Origin: Allobacillus salarius
GTDB lineage: Bacteria > Bacillota > Bacilli > Bacillales > Alkalibacillaceae
Direction: 5' to 3'
Assembly: GCF_007559425.1 (NCBI RefSeq)
Contig: NZ_VMHE01000005.1
Span: 43,572 to 107,571, forward strand
DNA length: 64,000 nucleotides
Shown here: one piece after another, positions 53,059 through 61,300 of the stretch
Position numbering within the stretch: position 1 is the first letter of the stretch
How the letters are laid out: each line of letters starts with the position of its first letter
Translations under genes and position numbers: made by a program
The notes under the pieces: generated by a model
What the model was told of the DNA's origin: nothing
What the model saw: the letters and a program-made list of their open reading frames with translations, nothing else
The model's database searches: none

Positions 53059-53412
53059 TTAATTTTTTTGTTTTCTAACTCCTCTAATGTCAATAAAGAA
53101 ACCTAAAACAAAAACAATCCAAATTAACGGTTCGGTTAATGAAATCCCGGATTGTGACTCCCCCCCAGCTATTGAGAAAAGAACTATTAGCGATATAGTA
53201 TAAAAAAGTATAAAATTACTAAATTTATTTGAGCTTTTATCTCCATCTACCTTTTTACTTAAAAATCCTGCAATGATTAGCAATATTAATGCAAGCCAGA
53301 ATACTTGGGAGGACCAGTCTGAAAAATTAGGTTGTGGAAAGAAGTCTAAAAACAATGCAATAGTAAATATTGCAAGCAGAATAATTTCAATGATTTTTAG
53401 GATTGTCTTCAT
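53059..53412 (-). CDS. membrane protein of unknown function
   Basis: A 117-residue protein with four predicted helices (ILKIIEIILLAIFTIALFLDFF; VFWLALILLIIAGFL; FILFYTISLIVLFSIAG; PLIWIVFVLGFFIDI). Family not recognised. The ATG at 53412 follows GGGGGAAC by five bases. It is 69 bases after the 53482 gene on the same strand and may be co-transcribed with this secreted-protein gene. Confidence 0.6.
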   Translation of the reverse strand: MKTILKIIEIILLAIFTIALFLDFFPQPNFSDWSSQVFWLALILLIIAGFLSKKVDGDKSSNKFSNFILFYTISLIVLFSIAGGESQSGISLTEPLIWIVFVLGFFIDIRGVRKQKN

Positions 53413-53481
53413 ATAACTGTTCCCCCAAACTATTCTTGACAAATTAGTCTGTCATAAAATTTTTCTAAATTTTTATAACTG

Positions 53482-54063
53482 TTAATAAAGATGCGTCACA
53501 TCATGAACTTCTATGCTTTTTATTCTAGAATAGTTGTCGTCGTGATAATAAATCAATGTAGCTTCATACCGGCGTTGTTGATGGTAACTACTCCAATGAC
53601 TTGAAATCCATGAGCCAACGTACGTTTCATCTACAGAAGCAAAGTCTGTTAGAGATGCACCTACAAAGTTAAAGAAAAACTTATCAGTTACTTTCGTTGG
53701 TATATATTTTAAAAAGTACCCTATTGTAGCATCAATAGTCAAATTAAGAGTTTTGTTGGTATATGTTCTATAATTCGGAGGAGTTTCTATTACAGTAGTA
53801 TTCCCTGGATCATCTCGAAGTGGCGAGATGGAGAACTCTCCGTTTTGAATATTTGTTTGTTCAATAACTGACTGGTAAATCCTCTTTAATTCATCTTCAG
53901 TTTTTTCGACATCAGTTGTTATATCTATTCCATTATAATTATATTCATACTTGTTAGTAATCTCATCTGATACATCTACACTCGAATCAGATGCAAGTAC
54001 CGGTAAAGTTAAGCAAAAAGCGGCAACTAACCCTAACAAAAATGTTGATACAATGATTCGCAT
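53482..54063 (-). CDS. secreted protein of unknown function, divergent from a truncated regulator copy
   Basis: A 193-residue preprotein. Signal peptide IIVSTFLLGLVAAFCLTLPVLA cleaved before SDSSVDVS (about residue 25). The mature part is polar with no cysteines (TPPNYRTYTNKTLNLTIDATIGYFLK; SYHQQRRYEATLIYYHDD). No domain recognised. TTGGAGG is before the ATG. It is divergent from a truncated copy of the PlcR-like gene with a 332-base shared promoter region, mirroring the pair at 59875-61232. Confidence 0.68.
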   Translation of the reverse strand: MRIIVSTFLLGLVAAFCLTLPVLASDSSVDVSDEITNKYEYNYNGIDITTDVEKTEDELKRIYQSVIEQTNIQNGEFSISPLRDDPGNTTVIETPPNYRTYTNKTLNLTIDATIGYFLKYIPTKVTDKFFFNFVGASLTDFASVDETYVGSWISSHWSSYHQQRRYEATLIYYHDDNYSRIKSIEVHDVTHLY

Positions 54064-54235
54064 AAAATGACCTCCAATTTTATTGTGTTTTTAAACGCAA
54101 ATTCTACGATAAGCCTTAAAAACCTCCTTTCCCTCTTGTTTTCTCTAGGATGTCTAAATATTGTGTAAGTTTAATGTAACATGAATTATCTTTTATTGAA
54201 TTTGTCGTATTTTACGAAAAATAAAGAACAAGATC

Positions 54236-54465
54236 ATATATTCTCATTATTTCTCGAAATAACTTTCAAAATATAATAATAGGAATATGTTAGTACTTTA
54301 TTAAGAACTATTTACAATAAAATTGATAATTATGTTAAAATTTAGATAATAATACTCCTATACTCGTTATCTATCAATATAAAAGGGGGAGCGCATATGT
54401 ATTGGTATAAAATTGGCGAGATATTAAAAGAAAAGCGAAAAGAATTGCTTATGACTCAAGGAGAA
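54236..54465. repeat. partial duplicate of the PlcR-like promoter and gene start (copy 1)
   Basis: This stretch matches 61070-61300 almost base for base, including ACTTTCAAAATATAATAAT, the promoter and the first 23 codons of the regulator. The copy ends abruptly at 54465, where the IS110-type element's left noncoding region appears to begin. Confidence 0.85.
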
Positions 54466-54492
54466 ATAGAATTATATTTACTTTTTATTTAA
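54397..54492 (+). pseudogene. truncated PlcR-like regulator
   Basis: Reads MYWYKIGEILKEKRKELLMTQGE, identical to the start of the 61232 product, then IELYLLFI and a stop at 54492. Only the beginning of the HTH is left. The ribosome site AGGGGGAGCGC is kept. Confidence 0.85.
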
Positions 54493-54758
54493 TTATTTTA
54501 ATTCCGATCAAGCGATTGGATATGTTAACTTTCGAGCACACACCTCAACTAAGGGTGAATGATGTCTTTTTTAGACAAATTCTTTCTTTGGTTGAGGTTT
54601 TTTGTGTCTTCAATTTCACACAAACTTCTAAAGGAGCATTCCTGTAATAAAGAAATTTGACTTAAAATCGCAGATTTCGTGATTATACAAAAAAAGACCT
54701 CCTTGGTAGTATAGAGAGTGTCTGCAAGGACCTCGAAAATACCGAAGGAGGACTTAAA
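54493..54758 (+). ncRNA. putative IS110-type bridge-RNA region (left end)
   Basis: The 266 bases before the IS110-type transposase gene hold no ORF but hold strong pairs: ACCTCAAC (54543-54550) with GTTGAGGT (54594-54601) and a second, CCTTG/CAAGG pair near 54700-54735. IS110-group elements encode a bridge RNA in this left noncoding end. The start and end of the RNA were not mapped. Confidence 0.4.
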
Positions 54759-56045
54759 ATGGATTTTACACAAAATAAACGATTAAAGCAAATTACAGGA
54801 AACACATTGATTATCGGAGTGGACATCGCAAAACATAAACATGTTGCGCGTGCCATTGATGATCGTGGAGTTGATCTTGCCAAACGATTCATGTTCCACA
54901 ACTCATTTGAAGGATTCACCAATCTAATTGGTTGGATTGAAGCTCTATCTCATAAACTTAATCGAACTCATGTCATCATCGGCATGGAACCAACGGGTCA
55001 CTACTGGTTAAACCTTGCTTACTATTTAAAAAATCGAGGCCTGCAGACAGTCGTAGTGAACCCAATGAAGGTTAATCGTTCGAAAGAACTGGATGATGAT
55101 TCTCCAACTAAAAACGACACAAAGGACGCTAAAGTGATTGCACAAGTTGTCCGTGATGGTCGGTTCCATGAACCGACACTACCTGAAGACGTATATGCTG
55201 AGCTTCACGAAGGCATGAAGCTTCATGACATCATTCAAGAGGATTTATCATCGATTAAAGCTCAAATGCATAACTTGCTTGATCGCTATTTCCCAGAGTT
55301 CCAGCAGGTGTTCAAAAGCTGGACTGGAAAGGCTGCGATTCAGTTGCTAAAACAGGGTTATTTCCCCAGTGACATCATCCAGGCAACTGAGCAAGAACTT
55401 TTAAACGAAATAAACAAAGCAACGAAAAGAGCCGTCGGTCTAAAGCGTGTTCAAGAGCTTAAAGAAGCCGCTGAACAATCTGTAGGTTTACAGGCTGGGT
55501 TGAACATGGCAAAGGAAGAGCTTAACTATTTAGTTGAACAATATGAGCAATTAACAAAACGATTGAAGGTTCATCAAGAACAACTTGAAGAACTCATCCA
55601 ATATATTCCCGGAGCTGTTGAAATGACAGCTATCAAGGGAGTTAGTGCAATGACCGTTGTCGGTTTCTTCGCAGAGATTGGAGATCTTTCTAATTACTCA
55701 GATCCATGCCAAATCATTAAATTAGCGGGACTGAATTTAACAATGAACCAGTCAGGACTTCATAAAGGTCGAACATCGATTTCAAAGCGCGGGAGAAAGC
55801 GTCTACGCTCCATTCTATTTCAAGTAGCGAGACCATTATCTTGCCACAATGAAGACTTTAAACAATTACATGACTATTATCGGAATCGACCTAACAATCC
55901 ATTGACTGGAAAGCAATCTTTTGTCGCTTTAAGCTGTAAGCTAATTAAGATTTTCTTTGTATTGGGCACACGTCAGTGTGCGTTTAGTGAATCAAGAATG
56001 TTGGCTGACATACCTATGTTAGACAATAACAACCAAGTTGCATAA
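54759..56045 (+). CDS. IS110-family transposase (DEDD type)
   Basis: A 428-residue recombinase. RuvC-like DEDD residues are visible in GVDIAKHKHVA, GMEPTGHYW and DDDSPTKNDTKDAKVIA; the middle coiled-coil and Tnp_20 domain contain TAIKGVSAMTVVGFFAEIGDLSNYSDP and the serine segment SGLHKGRTSISKRGRKRLRS. All appear intact. IS110 elements move by an RNA-guided bridge mechanism and lack inverted repeats, so ends are not obvious. The element has landed by the truncated regulator. GAAGGAGGAC precedes the ATG. Confidence 0.92.
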   Translation: MDFTQNKRLKQITGNTLIIGVDIAKHKHVARAIDDRGVDLAKRFMFHNSFEGFTNLIGWIEALSHKLNRTHVIIGMEPTGHYWLNLAYYLKNRGLQTVVVNPMKVNRSKELDDDSPTKNDTKDAKVIAQVVRDGRFHEPTLPEDVYAELHEGMKLHDIIQEDLSSIKAQMHNLLDRYFPEFQQVFKSWTGKAAIQLLKQGYFPSDIIQATEQELLNEINKATKRAVGLKRVQELKEAAEQSVGLQAGLNMAKEELNYLVEQYEQLTKRLKVHQEQLEELIQYIPGAVEMTAIKGVSAMTVVGFFAEIGDLSNYSDPCQIIKLAGLNLTMNQSGLHKGRTSISKRGRKRLRSILFQVARPLSCHNEDFKQLHDYYRNRPNNPLTGKQSFVALSCKLIKIFFVLGTRQCAFSESRMLADIPMLDNNNQVA

Positions 56046-56332
56046 ATATCGCTGTTAACACTTGATGAAACATTGACAATTGAAGCACGGATTAGCCGAT
56101 CAATATTAATCACTCAGGGCATAGACCCACTTAAGGAGCATATTCGGCATCCACGCATGGTTAAGTTGAACGATGGAATTTTTGCGCATCGACGCTGTGA
56201 GATATGGGAGGGTGTACCACCATGTTTGATGTGGAGATCCAAAAGTGCGGTTATAATTTTACCAAAAAATAGGGAATAACCCTTGAAGCTTATTTAGGTA
56301 TAAAAACCGTTTCCAAATTCAACTTAATTTTT

Positions 56333-56358
56333 CATTAATTGGTGGCCGCCAATTAATG
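56333..56358. other. 26-bp palindrome upstream of the 56440 gene
   Basis: CATTAATTGG...CCAATTAATG with TGGCCG in the centre is a palindrome with one G-U-type pair. It is 82 bases before the ATG and not followed by a T run, so it could be an operator or resolution site rather than a terminator. The rest of 56046-56332 is noncoding right-end sequence of the IS110 element with no recognised feature. Confidence 0.5.
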
Positions 56359-56439
56359 AGACTTCAAAGGTTCAATAGAAAATCAAAGGAAAACAGCGGT
56401 ATTTTAAGAAATAATTAATTTAATGAGGGAGAGGAAACT

Positions 56440-56745
56440 ATGAGAAAAATTACATTTGAGGATATTTCGAAAGCTTTAGGAATCTCTGAAGAAGCGGCAC
56501 GCGTTTCTTTATCAACACCTATCGTAAGTGACAGTGTGTTATTAATTAGAGCGGAACGGATAGCAAAACTAATTCTACAACGAAAGAGATTGTCGGATCA
56601 TATCCAATTGAGTGTTGTATCGGACAATAAAATTTGTTGTGTGGCTTCCGATGTCAAACTGGAATTTAGTAAACAGATGCTATCCGGACACAAGGATGCT
56701 ATTGTACAAAGGATCAGAAAGATGGAGAGTAATTTAGCAAGTTAA
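56440..56745 (+). CDS. hypothetical protein with possible HTH start
   Basis: A 101-residue protein. The N-terminus (ITFEDISKALGISEEAARVSLSTP) looks like a helix-turn-helix; the rest (IAKLILQRKRLSDHIQLSVV...) is helical. A GAGGGAGAGG site precedes the ATG. It ends at a strong terminator. Family not recognised; a small transcription regulator is a guess. Confidence 0.55.
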   Translation: MRKITFEDISKALGISEEAARVSLSTPIVSDSVLLIRAERIAKLILQRKRLSDHIQLSVVSDNKICCVASDVKLEFSKQMLSGHKDAIVQRIRKMESNLAS

Positions 56746-56750
56746 ATCGC

Positions 56751-56811
56751 CTGTTAGGGAGTGAGAGGTTCACTTAGATTATGAGCCCACCGCTTTCTAA
56801 CAGTTTTTTTA
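56751..56811 (+). terminator. terminator of the 56440 gene
   Basis: CTGTTAG pairs with CTAACAG (56751-56757 with 56797-56803) followed by T8; the IS1595 element begins eight bases later. Confidence 0.72.
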
Positions 56812-56871
56812 TTTTTAAGGCTCTGTTAAAGTTTAATGTTGATAATCCTTATAAAAATGGAACTTCTTAAT

Positions 56872-57120
56872 TTATGGAAGTTCCATTTTATAATATTTGC
56901 TTGTTAAACTAACGCCCCCGTTACATATACTTAAAGAACAACGAGCAGATGTAAGGAAGATGTCATTGTTTTTAATCAATACATTTTTATCATTATCCAA
57001 CTTATAATCAATATCTTCTGTATCTAAGCATTGTAGAAGTGTTTCTCTTGATTCATTATTAAGATTTTCATTATTTGCAAACCCTCTAACGAAATTACAC
57101 CATCAATCTTAAAGTATCCT
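56872..57120 (-). pseudogene. decayed passenger gene of the IS1595 element
   Basis: The minus strand has an open stretch FVRGFANNENLNNESRETLLQCLDTEDIDYKLDNDKNVLIKNNDIFLTSARCSLSICNGG that ends at a TAA at 56872, and another frame upstream (SNGAGYFKIDGVISLEGLQIMK). No start or ribosome site is found. It seems a broken gene carried in the element. Not recognised. Confidence 0.4.
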
Positions 57121-57188
57121 GCTCCGTTACTTCAATATGCAATTAGGAGCCGCCTAATCGACAACTCCTTATTCCGCTAAAGCACCCA

Positions 57189-57470
57189 TTAGTTCATATT
57201 AAAAGCAAGTAAGACCCACAATAGTAATATAAGGGCTAATATTATAGAAATTGTAATTGCAATAAAAACACCTGCAAGTTTAGCGGTGTTAAAGCCATAT
57301 TTTAGCTTTAAATAATTACAAAATAATAAGACTGACACAATCACCAGTAGTCCAGTTGAAATTATCCAAAGTAATCCTGGGTCTATTATATTTGGGCTGA
57401 AAATAAAGTTTAAGATACTAAAGGCAAATACCACTATGCTTAAAATTAAAGACTTCTTCTTGGTAAACAA
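57189..57470 (-). CDS. passenger membrane protein in the IS1595 element
   Basis: A 93-residue protein with three helices (LILSIVVFAFSILNFIF; LLWIISTGLLVIVSVLLFCNYL; LAGVFIAITISIILALILLLWVLLAF). TTG start at 57470 behind GGGGGG with a seven-base spacer. It lies downstream of the transposase on the same strand, inside the element. Family unknown. Confidence 0.6.
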   Translation of the reverse strand: MFTKKKSLILSIVVFAFSILNFIFSPNIIDPGLLWIISTGLLVIVSVLLFCNYLKLKYGFNTAKLAGVFIAITISIILALILLLWVLLAFNMN

Positions 57471-57541
57471 AAAACATCCCCCCTCATTCCAAAAATTCCA
57501 TATTAAACTAAACTGCCCGTTAGTTGAACAAGCAGTGATGT

Positions 57542-58585
57542 TTATATCGTGAATCTTGATAACCTAAGTGTATCATACGTTTCCATATTTTGTATTAAAT
57601 TACCTTTAATCATCAAGTCATTCATAGTAATAGGATTCCTTTGATGTTGAATGGATTCTAACACCTGAAACCAAGCAAGGTAATAATTCAGATATTTAGT
57701 TGCAACTCCATTAAAACGTTGTATCCATCCTTTAAGCCTTCGATGATAATTGTTAACGTTCTGGATATGGTATAGTCCCTTTGTGCGAACCTTACCATCA
57801 GACTTGAATTGATAGATATCCATACCTTTTTCGGCGGCATATGTTTTAAAGGCACGCCAAGAATCAGTACATAATACATTTTCGCTTGAAAGTTTATGTC
57901 CGATGGCTTTATCTAACTGTTCTTTTGTTAATCGACCCATTCCCAATGTCTGTGAAAAAGTCATCTTTTCACGGTCTCTTGCGACTAAGACACATACTTG
58001 TTCGTTGCTTATACCCCGTTTCTTTGCGGAACCACCACGTTTGCGGGGTTTTCTGTCTTTAATCTTTCTTTGTCCTTTTTCGGAGTATAGGAAATAGGTC
58101 TCGTCCATTTCGACGATACCTTCAAAATTAGATATTTCCATTTGTTTTAATGATGATAAGAGTTTGTGCCTCCAATAGAACAATGTAACGTGAGTAACAT
58201 TACCAACTAATTCAGCAGATTTACGTAGAGAATATCCCTCTATCATACATTCGATGAATTTAATCCATTTATTGAGATGGCGTGTTCGATATAGAGCAGT
58301 ATTTGTTAGGTCAGTAAATGTTTTTTTACACGCTTTACAGCGATAACGTTGCTTTTCTACTTCATCGCCATCAACAATCGTTGAGTATGTGCCATACCGA
58401 ACGATATGTTTTGATTCACAGTCAGGACAATGATAACCGCTCTTATTTTTGCGTTCAGATATTTCTTGCAGAACATTTCCTGTCGAAGAAGATGCAGTAA
58501 GTGCATCAATCAAATACTCTCGTAATCGGTGTTTTTCAGCTGGATTTAGTTTTTGAATGGCTTTAAGAATATCAGTTTTTCTCAC
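57542..58585 (-). CDS. IS1595-family transposase
   Basis: A 347-residue transposase. An N-terminal zinc ribbon (YHCPDCESKH then YRCKACKKTF; two CxxC pairs, about residues 50-85) precedes an ISXO2-like catalytic domain with Asp in VEMDETYF, Asp in VLCTDSWRAFK and an Asn (VNNYHRRLKGWI) in place of Glu, a known IS1595 variant. Full length. GTG at 58585 follows AAAGCGGTGAT. It is the only transposase of the element. Confidence 0.9.
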   Translation of the reverse strand: MRKTDILKAIQKLNPAEKHRLREYLIDALTASSSTGNVLQEISERKNKSGYHCPDCESKHIVRYGTYSTIVDGDEVEKQRYRCKACKKTFTDLTNTALYRTRHLNKWIKFIECMIEGYSLRKSAELVGNVTHVTLFYWRHKLLSSLKQMEISNFEGIVEMDETYFLYSEKGQRKIKDRKPRKRGGSAKKRGISNEQVCVLVARDREKMTFSQTLGMGRLTKEQLDKAIGHKLSSENVLCTDSWRAFKTYAAEKGMDIYQFKSDGKVRTKGLYHIQNVNNYHRRLKGWIQRFNGVATKYLNYYLAWFQVLESIQHQRNPITMNDLMIKGNLIQNMETYDTLRLSRFTI

Positions 58586-58706
58586 GTTTATCACCGCTTT
58601 TATATAGTTAAATCTATTATAGAACATATGTTCTTGTAAATCAAATTATCAACAACAGACTTTAACAGAGCCATTTTTAAAAAACTTTTTTGAAAGGAAA
58701 GAGAAG

Positions 58707-59057
58707 ATGATAGACATGCAAGAGTATTGGGAAGATGAAATGCAAGGTTTGAGAGAGACCGTGCGACTAAATGAAAATATTACCTTTTCCAACCATGCTG
58801 CTAAAGACAGAATGGTTGAACGCAACATCACATTGGAAGACTTGGGCATGGCTATGTTAACTGGAGCCATCTATGAGGGGTACAATATTGGTGAGTACCC
58901 TCATAAGTTCAACAAGGACCCATTCAGGACTGTTGTTGGCCGGGATTTCAATGGAGAATTAATTTCGATTGGAGTTGCCTTAAAAGGAAAGAGGAGTTTT
59001 GAAGTGACGACCATTTACAAAGGAGTAACGGATCGATTGAAGTACTTTTTTAAATAA
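58707..59057 (+). CDS. DUF4258-domain protein, toxin-like
   Basis: A 116-residue protein of the DUF4258 family (NITFSNHAAKDRMVERNITLEDLGMAMLTGAIYEGYNIGEYPH, then RTVVGRDFNGELISIGVAL and TTIYKG). It has the fold of the MqsR/RelE superfamily and often partners a YgiT zinc-finger antitoxin. AAAGGAAAG precedes the ATG. The IS1595 insertion ends only 34 bases upstream, so its original promoter may have been displaced. Confidence 0.78.
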   Translation: MIDMQEYWEDEMQGLRETVRLNENITFSNHAAKDRMVERNITLEDLGMAMLTGAIYEGYNIGEYPHKFNKDPFRTVVGRDFNGELISIGVALKGKRSFEVTTIYKGVTDRLKYFFK

Positions 59058-59148
59058 TCGCGGAGATGGTTGCACCATTTCGGATTAGTGTTTAAGAAAT
59101 GAAGCGTGTTATACTTTGAGTACATAATAACTATACGGGAGTGATAAC

Positions 59149-59427
59149 ATGAACGAAAAATGTCAAGATTGTGGGGAGATGAAACGTATGGTTTTAGAAG
59201 ATGTGAAAGCCGTTCGTCACAAAAACGGCAGCGAAGTGTTAATTAAAAACGTTCCAACAGAAACGTGTGATTGCAGTAAAGGTTCATTTCAGTTCAGAGT
59301 TGTCTTGGAAATGGGTCACTATAAAGAAAATGATGACAGTAATGAGAGCGAGGTTGACTATCAACGGCTGAGGAAAGCGGTTGAAGGAATGGATAACTTC
59401 GAGATCATGGGTATCAAAGAGATGTAA
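59149..59427 (+). CDS. YgiT-type zinc-finger protein, antitoxin-like
   Basis: A 92-residue protein. An N-terminal YgiT-like zinc finger holds CQDCGEM near residue 5 and CDCSKG near 44, with GSEVLIKNVPTETC between, as in MqsA antitoxins; a C-terminal HTH is not obvious, so it may be a shortened form. It lies 91 bases after the DUF4258 gene with a possible promoter (GTTATACTTTGAG) and GGGAGTG before the ATG. Order toxin-antitoxin-like is as in mqsRA. Confidence 0.75.
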   Translation: MNEKCQDCGEMKRMVLEDVKAVRHKNGSEVLIKNVPTETCDCSKGSFQFRVVLEMGHYKENDDSNESEVDYQRLRKAVEGMDNFEIMGIKEM

Positions 59428-59477
59428 AAAAAGATTTTAATGCTGTCCACTAACTGGGGTATGGTTCATTAATTTAC

Positions 59478-59792
59478 TTAATGATTTTTTAAATTTATTA
59501 TCCGCTTATATTTGTCAAAAAACCTTTGATGATAACTGATTTCGTATTCTTCTTCCACGACAATAAGATTCCAAGCTGACGGATGCACTTCAACTAATTC
59601 TATTTCCTCTTCTGGCACTTCATAAGGTTGGTAGTTAATTTCTACCAAAAACCGCTCATCTTCAATTACCTTGTCAGTAATTAAAACCACTGCTCCGCCT
59701 TTCGCAGTATAATTATTATAAAGCCAATTACCACCTAGGATAGCCAAAGTTGTTAATGCTACGCTAATCATTATTAAATAAATTTTTTTCAT
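59478..59792 (-). CDS. exported or membrane-anchored small protein
   Basis: A 104-residue protein with an N-terminal signal-anchor (IYLIMISVALTTLAILGGNWLY). The rest is acidic (KVIEDERFLVEINYQPYEVPEEEIELVEV) with no domain recognised. TAGGAGGGAG lies upstream of the ATG. It lies 82 bases after the 59875 gene on the same strand and likely forms one unit with that secreted-protein gene. Confidence 0.62.
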   Translation of the reverse strand: MKKIYLIMISVALTTLAILGGNWLYNNYTAKGGAVVLITDKVIEDERFLVEINYQPYEVPEEEIELVEVHPSAWNLIVVEEEYEISYHQRFFDKYKRIINLKNH

Positions 59793-59874
59793 TTATTATT
59801 ACTCCCTCCTATTTAATGAATTTAATGGAATCCCACTGAAAGTGTTTTAAATGGGATTCCATCATAGAATATTT

Positions 59875-60861
59875 TTAGTAGTTTGGATATACAGTATAAT
59901 TATGTGTTATATGACGTTCATCTCCGTAAAATGGTTCCCAAGAAATTGAAGCCCAACCAATGTTAACACCTACTGTAGTACCACTTATTGTAGGGTTTAT
60001 ATAAGACCCTCTAACTGTGTGATTATGATTAGATCTTGACTGGTCAATGAAGAAATGTTGATATGCATACATATTTTGTTTTTCTGTGTGAGTCATTAAC
60101 AAGGTAGTCCATGCTGCTCCAGCGGGCTCTGGGCTGTAAGAGACATTATTACAGTATGTGCCACCGGTTGCACAATGAGACTCACCATGTACACTTCTTA
60201 GGCGATGATAGTGGTCTGCGGAAACAGCAAATCTATTTTTACTTCCATAACCAGGGAAGTTATCCCATTGAAAGGCTTGGTACATATTGTAGATGAAGTC
60301 ATTACCATAGGTTCCGACGTACAATATTAGAGATCTTCCGCTCCAACTACGAAAAGGGTTATAGTATTTAGTGCTTTGAGTTGAAAAACCCGAATCTTTA
60401 GTGAGAGATTCTAAAGTTAGATTGTCCATTCTCTTTATTTGATTAACTTCATCTATATTTTCCTCAGTTATTACATATTTCTCTCCACTGATAGAGTTAT
60501 ATATTTCTTTAGTGGATATCTCTGAGTCCACTTTTTTAATTCCTGTTGCAACAAACTGTCTTTTTTGTTCGATATCAAAATAATTTAAATCTTCTTTAGA
60601 GAAGTTAGCATAAGAAAGAATTTCATCTAACTGTTCTTCATTCAAACTTTTTACGTTTCTCACAGGTGCGACTCTTCCATCTTCTAATAAATCGACCTTA
60701 ACGCCTTTATCAATGAAGATGGTTCTTTCAACAGGAACCTCGTCCCTTTTAATGTCCTCCAGCATAGAATAAGCTTCATCACCATCGCTCTCAGCAAAAG
60801 CAGGAACAGCAAAAGCAATTGATAGTATAACAAGAGCAGTTAGAATTTTCACGGGCTTCAT
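59875..60861 (-). CDS. secreted protein of unknown function, divergent from the PlcR-like regulator
   Basis: A 328-residue preprotein. Signal peptide PVKILTALVILSIAFAVPAFA cleaved before ESDGDEA. The N-terminal third has a helical domain (LNEEQLDEILSYANFSKEDLNYFDIEQKRQFVATG) like those in Bacillus exported proteins; the C-terminal half is rich in aromatic and His residues (SADHYHRLRSVHGESHC; YQHFFIDQSRSNHNHTVRGSYINP) with a CATGGTYC pair. No catalytic family recognised. The ATG at 60861 follows GGGAGTG. It shares a 370-base divergent promoter with the regulator gene, so it is its likely target. Confidence 0.72.
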   Translation of the reverse strand: MKPVKILTALVILSIAFAVPAFAESDGDEAYSMLEDIKRDEVPVERTIFIDKGVKVDLLEDGRVAPVRNVKSLNEEQLDEILSYANFSKEDLNYFDIEQKRQFVATGIKKVDSEISTKEIYNSISGEKYVITEENIDEVNQIKRMDNLTLESLTKDSGFSTQSTKYYNPFRSWSGRSLILYVGTYGNDFIYNMYQAFQWDNFPGYGSKNRFAVSADHYHRLRSVHGESHCATGGTYCNNVSYSPEPAGAAWTTLLMTHTEKQNMYAYQHFFIDQSRSNHNHTVRGSYINPTISGTTVGVNIGWASISWEPFYGDERHITHNYTVYPNY

Positions 60862-61069
60862 TTTATTCACTCCCAATAGGTATTCCTCGACCTATGAACA
60901 GACGCTTACCTGTTCTATAATGTGAAGACTTACAGTTCTTTTGTTGACTTTTCTATAATTTATTTCTGTAAGATAACTCTTATCCCTCCTTTTAATTATT
61001 TTAATTATCTTAACACGAAATAAATATTTTTTTATTTCTGATTATTATCAATTAGATAAGATAAAGACT

Positions 61070-61300
61070 ATGTATTCTCTTTAATTCGCCAAATTACTTT
61101 CAAAATATAATAATAGGAATATATTAGTACCTTTATTAAGAATTATTTACAATAAAATTGATAATTATGTTAAAATTTAGATAATAACACACCTATACTC
61201 GTTATCTATCAATATAAAAGGGGGAGCGCATATGTATTGGTATAAAATTGGCGAGATATTAAAAGAAAAGCGAAAAGAATTGCTTATGACCCAAGGAGAA
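61070..61300. repeat. PlcR-like promoter and gene start (copy 2, intact)
   Basis: Partner of 54236-54465; identical over the promoter, ribosome site and the first 23 codons. Differences are a few single bases (for example CTTTATTAAGAATTATTTAC). Only this copy is followed by a full gene. Confidence 0.85.
61158..61185 (+). promoter_or_regulatory. promoter of the PlcR-like gene
   Basis: TTGATA (61158-61163), 16 bases, GATAAT (61180-61185). The same sequence is kept in the duplicate at 54.3 kb. An alternative TTTACA is ten bases earlier. In 60862-61157 there is a GAACAG...CTGTTC inverted repeat (60894-60913) near the start of the divergent secreted gene. Confidence 0.5.

Larger units (their letters stand above)
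56819..58672 (-). mobile_element. IS1595-family element
   Basis: A 1854-bp element bounded by inverted GGCTCTGTTAAAG ends (56819-56831 and 58660-58672) and by the perfect 8-bp duplication ATTTTTAA (56811-56818 and 58673-58680). It holds an intact transposase and a passenger membrane gene. Both target duplications are intact, so the insertion is recent. Confidence 0.92.

Noticed and set aside
56073..56279. A 68-codon frame after the IS110-type transposase.
   Set aside because: No ribosome site, no similarity to known proteins, and it lies in the noncoding right end of the element.
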